Origin: Candidatus Cloacimonadota bacterium
GTDB taxonomy: Bacteria > Cloacimonadota > Cloacimonadia > Cloacimonadales > PWNZ01
Direction of reading: 5' to 3'
Assembly: GCA_003564155.1 (NCBI GenBank)
Contig: PWOA01000076.1
Coordinates: 1-55,588, forward strand
Length of the DNA: 55,588 nt
The notes below the pieces were generated by a model. That model was not told the origin of the DNA. It ran no database searches and saw only the letters and a program-made list of their open reading frames with translations. Below are positions 1 through 7,665 of this stretch, in pieces. How positions within the stretch are numbered: position 1 is the first letter of the stretch; every line of letters begins with the position of its first letter. The translations under genes were made by a program, and so were the position numbers.

Positions 1-529
1 GCAAAGATTATCTTGTACCATATTTGGGGAAAATACCACTATGGTCAAGATACAAATGGTAAGCAACACATCGGGAGAAGACGTTTGGAGTAGTTAATTA
101 CTCCTGCAATGCTCAAAAGCTCCCTAATAATGGTGATAACGTCTCAGAATAATAAAGATTTGAAATATCTAAGTTAATTAACCATAATAATTACTATTAC
201 ACAATCAGTAAAGAATACATGGTTCTTGTATTGAAAGTGAGGAAGTAGTAATAGATATGTTCTACGATTTATATTTGCCTGCCAATCAAAGATTTTTAAT
301 AATAGCTAAGCGAAGAAGTTGATTGGTATGTTGTAGGCAGTAATGGATTCTGAAAACATAAAAATCCGGACATTATCCCTGATAACTCACTTGAAAGTAT
401 ATAAGAGATTAGGAACTATTAAGCAAAATCAGAGATGCAGCAGTTTGTTAAGACAGTGTGCAAATGTTTCGTAAATCAGGGCAGTTTCTGTAATCGTCTG
501 AAATTGCGGGAAAGTTTCTTCCGGAAGTT
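1..529. other. Region without a convincing gene at the window edge
   Basis: No open frame here has both a plausible start and family-like sequence. Around 316-410 a plus-strand frame reads EEVDWYVVGSNGF, stop, KHKNPDIIPDNSLESI, stop. Its composition looks protein-like and could be the remnant of a decayed gene, but I recognise no family. The 429-779 minus ORF in the track is out of frame with the real gene downstream and looks spurious. Confidence 0.4.
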
Positions 530-811
530 TTACAGCTGTTCTTTCAGTCTTTGAACTCTTTTCTTTATCATCACTTGATGGTCTTCTTCGGAATAGGAGG
601 GGTCTTTCAGTTCCATCCAGATGCGACAGGGGATTTGACTGCACAAACCGCAATGTTCTAAGTTCTTTTGCTCTGCACAGGAATATATCGGACAAGGTTT
701 GTTGTCGTAATACTTTATCCAGAAAGGTTTCCCTTTTATTGTCCGGCAACCTTCGCAAGTATCTTTGAAATGGGGACATTCTTTACAGTAATAACCACAG
801 GGGCTGTTCAT
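530..811 (-). CDS. DUF3795-like cysteine-rich small protein
   Basis: A protein of 93 residues with ten cysteines in closely spaced pairs (CGYYCKECP, CEGC, CPIYSC, CGLCSQIPC). This is the pattern of the DUF3795 family, thought to be a metal- or cluster-binding protein of unknown role. The ORF track starts at 901, but the cysteine-rich domain begins with MNSPCGYYC, whose ATG at 811 is preceded by AAGGTG at good spacing, so I use that start. It begins 13 bases after the FGE-like gene ends, so the two are probably co-transcribed. No signal peptide is visible from this start, which suggests a cytoplasmic protein behind two exported ones. The family call is from pattern only and the function is unknown. 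Confidence 0.7.
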   Translation of the reverse strand: MNSPCGYYCKECPHFKDTCEGCRTIKGKPFWIKYYDNKPCPIYSCAEQKNLEHCGLCSQIPCRIWMELKDPSYSEEDHQVMIKKRVQRLKEQL

Positions 812-824
812 TGGATCCACCTTA

Positions 825-1715
825 TCATTTTGTTTGATTGACGACTGTTCTGAAAACACGAAAACCGGTAAAAGAATCACCTCTACTAATATCGGTAACA
901 CTTTTATGCTTTAATTCACAGTATTCGTGGCTATAACAATATGCTCCACCCCGGGTCTCAGGGCTGGGGGTAATACGCTTAAAATAACCATATTCCCAAA
1001 CGTTGCCGTTCATATCATAGATTCCGAGTTCATTGGGAAGTCTTGTGCCGACAGTGTGGGTCCTGTTACCCGAATTGTCCTTAAACCAGGCATAATCAGG
1101 TAAATCCGTGAGATTGTCCGTTCCGGCATATCTATTGTTGAATGTCCCTGCTTGTTTAGCAGGTATTCCGCCTCGGGCAGCATATTCCCATTCAATGCGG
1201 TCAGGCAAGCGAAAACCGTTTTTCTCTGTATTAAACCGGAAATATTCGTGTGTCTCCCATGATTTGTTCCAATTCTGGGGCCAATTGTCGGGGTTCGTGC
1301 CGTAATCTTGATTTTCATCCACATAACTGTAACAGGGATCGTAATTATGGTTTATACTCAAGCGGTTACAGTATTCTATGACATTATACCAAGTAACATT
1401 CTCGACAGGCAGATGCGGACGGACAGGTACACCTTCTCTACTGAAAGCGGAAGGATTGTTGCCCATCACTTTAGTGTATTCTTCTTGAGTAACCAGATTA
1501 ATGCCGACATAAAATGATGGAGACACAATACCGGGTATCAGCTCTCCCCCTTCAACATAGACCATCTCTCCCGGTCTGGTGCCTTCTCCTAATTCATAGC
1601 TTAACAAACGAAAACCTTCTTTCTTCCTTCCGGGGTAAACCGTCAGCATTAAAACTATAAACAGCAGGGCTAATATACCGATAATAGTGGGAATGATAAC
1701 AAACAATTTTTTCAT
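825..1715 (-). CDS. FGE-like (formylglycine-generating enzyme family) membrane-anchored protein
   Basis: About 296 residues: an N-terminal hydrophobic anchor or signal (MKKLFVIIPTIIGILALLF), then a sulfatase-modifying-factor (FGE/SUMF1) domain from about residue 45. Family landmarks are NLVTQEEYTKVMG, LPVENVTWYNVIEYCN, RLPDRIEWEYAARGG, LPNELGIYDMNGNVWE and the terminal GFRVFR. The loop after NGNVWE is short compared with relatives (WEYGYFKRITPSPETRGG). The terminal GGAYCYSHEYC carries two cysteines six apart; true FGE uses a pair five apart, so formylglycine activity is doubtful. The start at 1715 is chosen because AGG lies just upstream; the track's start at 1727 is a GTG with no RBS. The gene lies 15 bases after the SBBP lipoprotein gene and 13 bases before the DUF3795 gene. 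Many bacterial members of this family are non-enzymatic ligand-binding proteins. Confidence 0.8.
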   Translation of the reverse strand: MKKLFVIIPTIIGILALLFIVLMLTVYPGRKKEGFRLLSYELGEGTRPGEMVYVEGGELIPGIVSPSFYVGINLVTQEEYTKVMGNNPSAFSREGVPVRPHLPVENVTWYNVIEYCNRLSINHNYDPCYSYVDENQDYGTNPDNWPQNWNKSWETHEYFRFNTEKNGFRLPDRIEWEYAARGGIPAKQAGTFNNRYAGTDNLTDLPDYAWFKDNSGNRTHTVGTRLPNELGIYDMNGNVWEYGYFKRITPSPETRGGAYCYSHEYCELKHKSVTDISRGDSFTGFRVFRTVVNQTK

Positions 1716-1730
1716 CTTAAACCTCACCTG

Positions 1731-3209
1731 TTAATTAACTGTTTTACCGACGGCATTGATTTTTGCGACAAAGATATCCCAGTAAGAAACGCCGGAAACT
1801 CCTTCAGGTGTAATCACGGTATTATCGACAAGACTGCCGCCGGTCAGATAGATATTTTCAGATTTATCAATAGCACAATCCCATAGAAATACTTCGATAT
1901 TCTCTCCCTCTTCAGTCGGAGTAACCCACAACCAGTTGCCGTTAGTGTCTAATTTGGCAACAAAAGCTTTATTCCTGGAAGATCCGGGAAGTTTTATATG
2001 ACCGAAATCAACCTTTACCAGATTAATCTTCAAAAGCTGTTTAATCAGCATTTTGGGAATACTTGACGAAGTAGAATATGACCCACCAAGATAGATGTGT
2101 TCTTCATTTTGATCGAGAAATATCCCATTACCCTGTCCTGTTAAAGTACCACCGGCTCGTCTGGCCCAGAGCCATTCTCCATCACTATTCAATTTTGCAA
2201 CAAATATGTCATTTGATTCTTTAACGGTCAACGTATGACCTCCAAAGCTTCCGCTCTCTCTAAAATTGCCTGTTATATAGCTGTTTCCTGATTTATCAAC
2301 GGTAATTCCCCTACCCATACCATCACCGGTAACTCCGGCACTCACAGCCCAAACCCACTCATTCCGGTTATTGAGTTTGGCTGCAAGAATATCTGATACC
2401 CCTTGACTATCCAGTTTAACATCTTCTTGCGTAATGATTCCGCTAAACATTCCCGTGATGTAACTGTTACCCTGGGCATCAAAATCAATTCCGAAAATAT
2501 TCACACTACCCGAAGATTCAATGCCGAGAACATCAAGCCACTCACCGGTGCTGCTTAACTTAGCTATAAATGCACCTTGTGCATCGCCGCTATCTAACTG
2601 TTTATCACCTAATTCCAGCTTGCCTTGAAAACTACCTGAAACGACAATATTATCTTCTTTATTGATTTTGATTAACGAACCACGGGTTGATTCGGTGGCA
2701 TTTGGTGTATTCACCCATAACCAATCACCATCAATACTCAGTTTAGCAACAAACATCCGGTCAGTATCACCGGCATCATATTGCTTACCACCAAAATCAA
2801 CTGCTCCCCTAAACTGACCAGTTATATAACAATTACCCGCACTATCTACAGCAATTCTTGACCCCGTACTGCTCTCTAATCCGGGAACCTGCCTTACCCA
2901 GAGCCATTCTCTATTACTGTTCATCTTAGCGATAAAAGCATCTTGCTCCCATTTACTTTCTATCTGGATCTCACCAAATACTGCTGTTTCACTAACAGCT
3001 CCCGTTATGTAAATGTTACCCTCATTATCTACTGCTATGCCGCGGGCAAAATCTGTCTCATTTCCTTCAGTGCTTACTAACCATTCCCATTCGGGAGGCT
3101 CTTCTAGCGAACTTTTTGAGCATCCGCTAATTATCATCCCCATAAAGGCAAAAACAAGCAATAATAATCCGGAAATTCCCCTGATTGATTTGTCTGTCAT
3201 CTTTCTCAT
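1731..3209 (-). CDS. SBBP-repeat beta-propeller lipoprotein
   Basis: About 492 residues. The N-terminus is a lipoprotein signal (GLLLLVFAFMGMIISGC), so the mature protein should begin at the Cys of SGCSKSS. The rest is built from eight or so repeats of the SBBP (seven-bladed beta-propeller) type, recognisable by GIAVDNEGNIYITG, RIAVDSAGNCYITGQF, GIDFDAQGNSYITGMF and GITVDKSGNSYITGNF, each followed by FVAKL and EWLWV. Such proteins are envelope-anchored and probably bind a partner or matrix; no catalytic residues can be named. The start at 3209 is preceded by AAGGAGAA seven bases upstream; the track's longer start at 3260 lacks an RBS. It heads a likely three-gene unit with the FGE-like and DUF3795 genes. 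Confidence 0.8.
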   Translation of the reverse strand: MRKMTDKSIRGISGLLLLVFAFMGMIISGCSKSSLEEPPEWEWLVSTEGNETDFARGIAVDNEGNIYITGAVSETAVFGEIQIESKWEQDAFIAKMNSNREWLWVRQVPGLESSTGSRIAVDSAGNCYITGQFRGAVDFGGKQYDAGDTDRMFVAKLSIDGDWLWVNTPNATESTRGSLIKINKEDNIVVSGSFQGKLELGDKQLDSGDAQGAFIAKLSSTGEWLDVLGIESSGSVNIFGIDFDAQGNSYITGMFSGIITQEDVKLDSQGVSDILAAKLNNRNEWVWAVSAGVTGDGMGRGITVDKSGNSYITGNFRESGSFGGHTLTVKESNDIFVAKLNSDGEWLWARRAGGTLTGQGNGIFLDQNEEHIYLGGSYSTSSSIPKMLIKQLLKINLVKVDFGHIKLPGSSRNKAFVAKLDTNGNWLWVTPTEEGENIEVFLWDCAIDKSENIYLTGGSLVDNTVITPEGVSGVSYWDIFVAKINAVGKTVN

Positions 3210-3330
3210 ACTTCTATTCTCCTTAAATGTATAGCGTTCAGTTGTACGGATAGGACACAACTCCTGTCCACATTAACCAATTGAATGAACTAAGATTGTG
3301 AAGAATCACAATAAAAATTCAGAATAACTC

Positions 3331-4218
3331 CTATTTACCTAAAAGCTCCCCATCAAACATATCGTCGGAAAGACCGGTATTAACCTGAACATCCAGCACC
3401 TCTATGGCCATAATATACTCACCTGTTTCAAGCGCTTCTCTCATCATATTGATATGCGTTTCCCACATACCTCCTGAATCGAACAGTTCTCTTTGCTCTT
3501 GAGGCATTTGTTCAAATTCTCTTTCCATTTCATCGAGTTTTTCTCTCATCTCTTGCTGTTTGTCAGGTGTTATATTGGGATAAGTAATCATTTTTGTAAT
3601 AAGAGGAACAAGCATACCTTCGTAATTACGGTAGTCTTCCATCAGAACAGTTAATGAATCGTGTTTATCTTCATCTTCACTGTCTTCAACAGGTATTATT
3701 AGCTCTAACTTTCTGGGAACCCAGTCATTAGCATCAATCCACACATCTCCGTCCATCCTCCCATAGTTTTTATCTGCTTCTTGCATATCAAGACCTTTAA
3801 CGTTCAATATATGTGTCTCATAGCCGTCAAGATCAGCTTTACCGACATATTCAGCTTCTGTATTCAATAATTGATGAACAACTTCTCCACGGTCGAATTT
3901 TTCTTTTTGTTTTTCAACTTTTCCGTCCGGACCGGCAAACCATTGATATTCTCCGTCCCAGATAGTTATAATTTTATCAACAGGCCCAACACCAATCTCA
4001 GTTCGGATCATATAAACTATTTCACCGTCTATTACAGTCCTTTTCATATGCTTAATATCAAAATCAGTTGTTATTTTCACATCTTCAATGTTGTACATCT
4101 GTTTTTCATAAGCTGTAAGCATATTCTCTATGACTTCTTCGGCTGTTAATCCGCGCATTACAGTTGGTAAGCTAAAAACAACTATTATAGCACATAGATA
4201 TATCATCGTTTTCTTCAT
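3331..4218 (-). CDS. LolA-like outer-membrane lipoprotein-sorting family protein, copy 1
   Basis: 295 residues with an N-terminal signal peptide (MIYLCAIIVVFSLPTV). The early motif LTAEEVIENMLTAYEKQM, followed by alternating beta strands (VYMIRTEIGVG, IITIWDGEYQWFAG), fits the LolA/LolB-like periplasmic fold. The C-terminal part holds a charged helix (MREKLDEMEREFEQMPQ) not found in classical LolA of about 200 residues. The likely role is carrying lipoproteins or lipids through the periplasm, but the family is broad and the cargo cannot be read from sequence. A clear paralogue lies at 54457-55362 (shared AYEKQM/NYEKQM, ITIWDG/VTIWDG, DDMFDGELLG/DDLFDGNLLG). AGAGGA precedes the ATG. A 121-base gap separates it from the downstream SBBP gene. 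Confidence 0.75.
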   Translation of the reverse strand: MKKTMIYLCAIIVVFSLPTVMRGLTAEEVIENMLTAYEKQMYNIEDVKITTDFDIKHMKRTVIDGEIVYMIRTEIGVGPVDKIITIWDGEYQWFAGPDGKVEKQKEKFDRGEVVHQLLNTEAEYVGKADLDGYETHILNVKGLDMQEADKNYGRMDGDVWIDANDWVPRKLELIIPVEDSEDEDKHDSLTVLMEDYRNYEGMLVPLITKMITYPNITPDKQQEMREKLDEMEREFEQMPQEQRELFDSGGMWETHINMMREALETGEYIMAIEVLDVQVNTGLSDDMFDGELLGK

Positions 4219-4557
4219 TGCGTCCTCTCTTTAGTATTTATTACTTCAAAAGTATTTCAGTGGAAAATGATCCAGTAATATGTCAATAATTTTGAGTCAT
4301 TCATTGCTTCTTTAAGTCGGTATGAGCCACAGTTATACTGTTATATTGATAATGTATGCTATATGTGTAAGTCTATCTACCATAGTAGCGGTAAGAAGAG
4401 TTCTTTGAAATTTCTTGCCACCTGTATCCGGTTGATTATGTTGTCTGATATATGACGATCATAAAGGCAATTGAGGGCGATTATCATTCGCCCGAGAGAA
4501 GAATGAACTCAAGAAACGGGCGAAAGATATTCGCCCTACAAGAGGAGATGCTCTATT
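4219..4557. other. Intergenic region, divergent promoters plus a repeat
   Basis: This gap separates the divergent LolA-like and RibD-C genes. The only structure I see is the palindromic repeat at about 4470-4540, described separately, and the GAGGAG Shine-Dalgarno of the downstream gene. Promoter elements could not be assigned with confidence. Confidence 0.5.
4470..4540. repeat. Palindromic intergenic repeat of the TGTAGGG...CGCCC type
   Basis: Two imperfect hairpins occur in a row: GAGGGCGATTATCATTCGCCC and, about 30 bases later, GGGCGAAAGATATTCGCCC followed by TACA. Read on the minus strand the block begins TGTAGGGCGAATATC, the same type of end (TGTAGGGGC) seen inside the nested element near 24.05 kb. 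This resembles REP-like palindromes scattered in many bacterial genomes. It ends exactly where the GAGGAG Shine-Dalgarno of the next gene begins. Confidence 0.6.
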
Positions 4558-5364
4558 TTGAAAGCTTTAATAAATGAAAATCAGAACAAATTATCAGGCC
4601 GACCATATATTTATTTAACTGTATCAGCTTCCGCAGATGGTAGAATTTCCAAAGGATCTAATCTTACAATGTGGGAGGAAATGGCTGATACTAGAGCTCT
4701 GGTAGAAGATAAAGCAGGTGGGGTAATTTATGAAGAGGTCGAGAAAAAATTGAGATCAATTTATAAACCTCAAGTAGATATGTTAGGCAGTAATTCTTTA
4801 GTAAAGATAGGACAAGCATTAAAACAACTTCCACCATACGATGGCGATCCAAAGTCGGTTTACCAAGATTTCTTGCCAGAAGAAGTTATAAACAGTCAAA
4901 GTCACTTAGGATGGTTGCTTGCAGTTGATGGACAAGGTAGATTAAGAAGTGGATGGCAGGGTGGGAATCCTCGTGGATGGTACATGTTGCATTCCGTATC
5001 ATATAGTGTCCCTGCTGAATATTTATCATTTCTTCAAGCCAAGAAAATCCCATATTTGATTGCAGGGGAGAAGCAAGTGGATTTAAAAATAATAATGGGA
5101 AAACTCAAATCCAAACTTGGGATTACATGTTTAAGGACATCTGCCGGTGGCAAATTAGCAGGTGCATTGTTAAGATTGGGATTACTTGATGAAATCAATA
5201 TTGTATCTTCCCCTTACTTGGTTGGAGGTGTAGATACCCCAACATTATTTGATTCAAGCGATTTAAAATCCGGTGAATCTCTTACATTTTTAAAACTCGT
5301 TACTATACAAGTTAAAACAACTGGCCATATATGGACAAGATATCAAGTAATACATGAAAAATAA
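4558..5364 (+). CDS. RibD C-terminal-type (dihydrofolate reductase-like) reductase
   Basis: 268 residues. The start YIYLTVSASADGRIS and the late LRTSAGGKLAGALLRLGLLDEI followed by SPYLVGG are diagnostic of the RibD_C fold, which reduces a ribosylaminopyrimidine with NADPH in riboflavin synthesis. There is no deaminase domain, so this is a stand-alone reductase. The middle (about residues 55-130) is longer than usual for the family. Other riboflavin genes are not nearby, so the true substrate is uncertain and RibD_C-like proteins of unknown role are common. The start codon is TTG with GAGGAG ten bases upstream; no ATG is available in frame before the conserved core. A palindromic repeat sits directly upstream and both neighbours point the other way, so it may be a recent arrival. 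Confidence 0.7.
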   Translation: MKALINENQNKLSGRPYIYLTVSASADGRISKGSNLTMWEEMADTRALVEDKAGGVIYEEVEKKLRSIYKPQVDMLGSNSLVKIGQALKQLPPYDGDPKSVYQDFLPEEVINSQSHLGWLLAVDGQGRLRSGWQGGNPRGWYMLHSVSYSVPAEYLSFLQAKKIPYLIAGEKQVDLKIIMGKLKSKLGITCLRTSAGGKLAGALLRLGLLDEINIVSSPYLVGGVDTPTLFDSSDLKSGESLTFLKLVTIQVKTTGHIWTRYQVIHEK

Positions 5365-5415
5365 ATTAAAAAAACTCACCCACATAGACTATCCAGCAGA
5401 CGTATTACAAAGGAG

Positions 5416-5910
5416 TTATCTTGTCCCATGAGAATCTTTATTTTTGTTTAATGCAATATTGTCTTTTTCAATTATAGAATTTAGTTGTTGCTGAGCTTCA
5501 TGATTTCCCAATAAAGCAGCCCGTCTAAGGTAAATCATAGCCTTTCCCGGTTGTTCGGAGCTGAGTAGCTTGGCGACTCTAAAACATATCATTGCATCAT
5601 TGGGAGTCTTACGTAAATACTGGAAGTAATAATCCAGAGCTTGTTCGATCTTACCTGCATTAAGATAGCTTTGACCCATTTCGAGCATTAGCTTTTCTTC
5701 TGTCAGGGCATTTTCATCTTTCTTGCATAAAACAAGTAACCTTTTCAAAGCTCTTATATATGCTCTAAAAAAAAATGGACCTATTATAAACATTGTATTT
5801 AATAGTATTAGAATGATAATAAGAAAGAGACTGAAGCCCCTCACGATCAATGAACAATTGATTAGAGAGAAGATTTCTGTCACTACTGAAGATATAGCTA
5901 TCATAGTCAC
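5416..5910 (-). CDS. Membrane-anchored TPR-repeat protein
   Basis: About 164 residues: a hydrophobic N-terminus with one strong membrane segment (FSLFLIIILILLNTMFIIGPF) followed by helical pairs of tetratricopeptide type (EMGQSYLNAGKIEQALDYYFQYLRKTPND; RVAKLLSSEQPGKAMIYLRRAALLGN). TPR domains mediate protein-protein contacts; the partner is unknown. The start is uncertain: the track uses GTG at 5910, an ATG lies two codons later at 5904, and neither has a clear Shine-Dalgarno. It lies 96 bases downstream of the second FGE-like gene on the same strand and could be co-transcribed. Confidence 0.6.
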   Translation of the reverse strand: MTMIAISSVVTEIFSLINCSLIVRGFSLFLIIILILLNTMFIIGPFFFRAYIRALKRLLVLCKKDENALTEEKLMLEMGQSYLNAGKIEQALDYYFQYLRKTPNDAMICFRVAKLLSSEQPGKAMIYLRRAALLGNHEAQQQLNSIIEKDNIALNKNKDSHGTR

Positions 5911-6006
5911 TTAATATTTCATATCATAAATATATCAGGTACTGACCTAACAACGATATGTAAAAAGTAAAAAATAGCCGGCAAGCATTCGTATCACACA
6001 TCATCC

Positions 6007-7206
6007 TTAACTCTCTTTAATGTTTCGAGCTATGCGAAAACCAACATCCTTATAACGACCGGTTGCTACTCTAAAGAACCGATGATTAACACGACAGCGA
6101 ATAGGTCCGTATATCCAACTACCTCCGCGCAAAACCTTCCCTTTGGCTATTGTTGTATTGTCCGTGCTACTATTCTGCTCCTCATACCAGTCCCAACACC
6201 ATTCCCAAACGTTACCGGACATATCATAAAAACCTAACTCGTTTGGTTTTTTCATTCTTACAGGCATAGTTTTACCGCCGGAATTACTTTGGTACCAGGC
6301 TACTTCATCCAAGAGGTCGCTTCCGGCGTACATTGATTTCGTTCTTTTTTGTCCCCCGCTTGCAGCATATTCCCACTCTGCTTCTGTTGGTAATCTATAC
6401 CCTAAAGCATCTTTTCCCATCGTAACGGTAATCTTTTGGTTGTTAAAGCCTAATGCGTCATCATACTGTTCTTTATTAATCTTATAAGCACAGGTGAGCC
6501 CTTCAATTTCACTCAATTTGTTACAAAACACAATCACGTTATACCAATCGACCGACTCAACCGGTAAATCGTCACCTCTAAACGCTGACGGGAAATCCCC
6601 CATAACTTCTCTCCATAATCTCTGTGTTACGAGGTTTTTGCTGAGAAAGAAATCGTCGATAATCATTCCCTCAGCAGTTTGTGGGGATTCTTCTTGCTGA
6701 TTGTTCTCACCGATCCTGAATTTTCCACCCTTTACTGAAACCATATTAGTCTCATGCCGGATGATATCTTGCCTGTTCTCCGTATACGCAGTTTTGTAAT
6801 TATTTATTGTAAGTTTGTACCCGTACTTATCCATTGTTTCATAAGCCTTCTCTTGAGCTAACTCTTTTTGACTTTTCATACCTAAAAAGTAGAGGATAAT
6901 GATTGCAAAAATCGGAGAAAGTATTAAACTCACGAAAAAACCCATCCAAAAATTATTTCCGTGTTTCTTCCATAGTATCCCAATATAGAAGGCAAGAGGA
7001 ATTACTATTATATAATAATATTGGCTTCTCCAGAAGAATCTCGGGCTTGGACTTTGTTTACCGGATTGGTTAGCTCTTGATTCTTCGTAACCTTCTTCAA
7101 ACATATCCCCACCAGTACGGCGTTGGCAGGAGATAAAAGTAAAGCCTGATAAAACTGTTATCATGATGATCAATACTACTATGATCTGTTTGTTAAAACT
7201 TTCCAT
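6007..7206 (-). CDS. FGE-like family protein with membrane segments, copy 2
   Basis: About 399 residues. The N-terminus has a signal-like segment ending LSGFTFISC, which could be a lipobox, then two further membrane segments around residues 65-110 (YYIIVIPLAFYIGILW; FFVSLILSPIFAIIILYFLG). The FGE/SUMF1 domain starts near residue 155 (MVSVKGGKFRIG) and contains NLVTQRLWREVMG, LPVESVDWYNVIVFCNKLS, YRLPTEAEWEYAASGG, NELGFYDMSGNVWEWCWDWY and VLRGGSW, ending DVGFRIARN. The catalytic cysteine pair of true FGE is not intact (GGSWIYGPIRC keeps only the second position), so an enzymatic role is unlikely. The ATG at 7206 has GGAG five bases upstream and is preferred over the longer track start. It is a paralogue of the gene at 825-1715. 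Confidence 0.8.
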   Translation of the reverse strand: MESFNKQIIVVLIIMITVLSGFTFISCQRRTGGDMFEEGYEESRANQSGKQSPSPRFFWRSQYYYIIVIPLAFYIGILWKKHGNNFWMGFFVSLILSPIFAIIILYFLGMKSQKELAQEKAYETMDKYGYKLTINNYKTAYTENRQDIIRHETNMVSVKGGKFRIGENNQQEESPQTAEGMIIDDFFLSKNLVTQRLWREVMGDFPSAFRGDDLPVESVDWYNVIVFCNKLSEIEGLTCAYKINKEQYDDALGFNNQKITVTMGKDALGYRLPTEAEWEYAASGGQKRTKSMYAGSDLLDEVAWYQSNSGGKTMPVRMKKPNELGFYDMSGNVWEWCWDWYEEQNSSTDNTTIAKGKVLRGGSWIYGPIRCRVNHRFFRVATGRYKDVGFRIARNIKES

Positions 7207-7665
7207 CAAAGCTCCAGTATTATTTCCCATAAGAGGCGATGTGCATCAACAACTGACAAAATCGTAGAAACGAGGTAATTAGTCAATAATATATTGTATA
7301 AGTGACAAACTATGAAAAGTAGAATTATAAATATAATTCATAGATTATAGTAGAGTACATCGGAAAAAGATGATGTAGAAGCGTTCAATATTCAAAGTTG
7401 AGTATCGTGGAAATAGTGAGTGTGAATGAAGAAGAGAATGATTATGGGGAAAGAGCGAAAAAACTGAAAATGACAGTAAATCGTTAGTTGTCAATATTTC
7501 TATGAAAGTTTTTCTATTTTTCAAGTTGAAAACAAGAGATAATAAAAAGCATACCTTTATGAGGTTTAATAATGAGTAGAGATATATTGTACATATTACT
7601 TGACGTATAAGCCCAACTTCATTCTTTTAGTCGTAATCATATTAATAGAAAGAGGTAAAGTGATA
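7207..7665. other. Divergent intergenic region
   Basis: AT-rich spacer between the divergent FGE-like and polysaccharide deacetylase genes, with no gene seen. It contains a perfect 8-bp inverted repeat with a 2-base centre at 7322-7339 (GAATTATA-AA-TATAATTC), which could be an operator, but nothing supports a specific regulator. Confidence 0.5.

Noticed and set aside
429-779. 116-residue minus-strand ORF
   Set aside because: It overlaps the DUF3795 gene in another frame, and the Cys-rich frame is clearly the genuine one.
4231-4256. 16-base match TTTATTACTTCAAAAG shared with about 29938-29953
   Set aside because: Short and AT-rich; both lie in spacers, but two copies are too few to separate it from chance.
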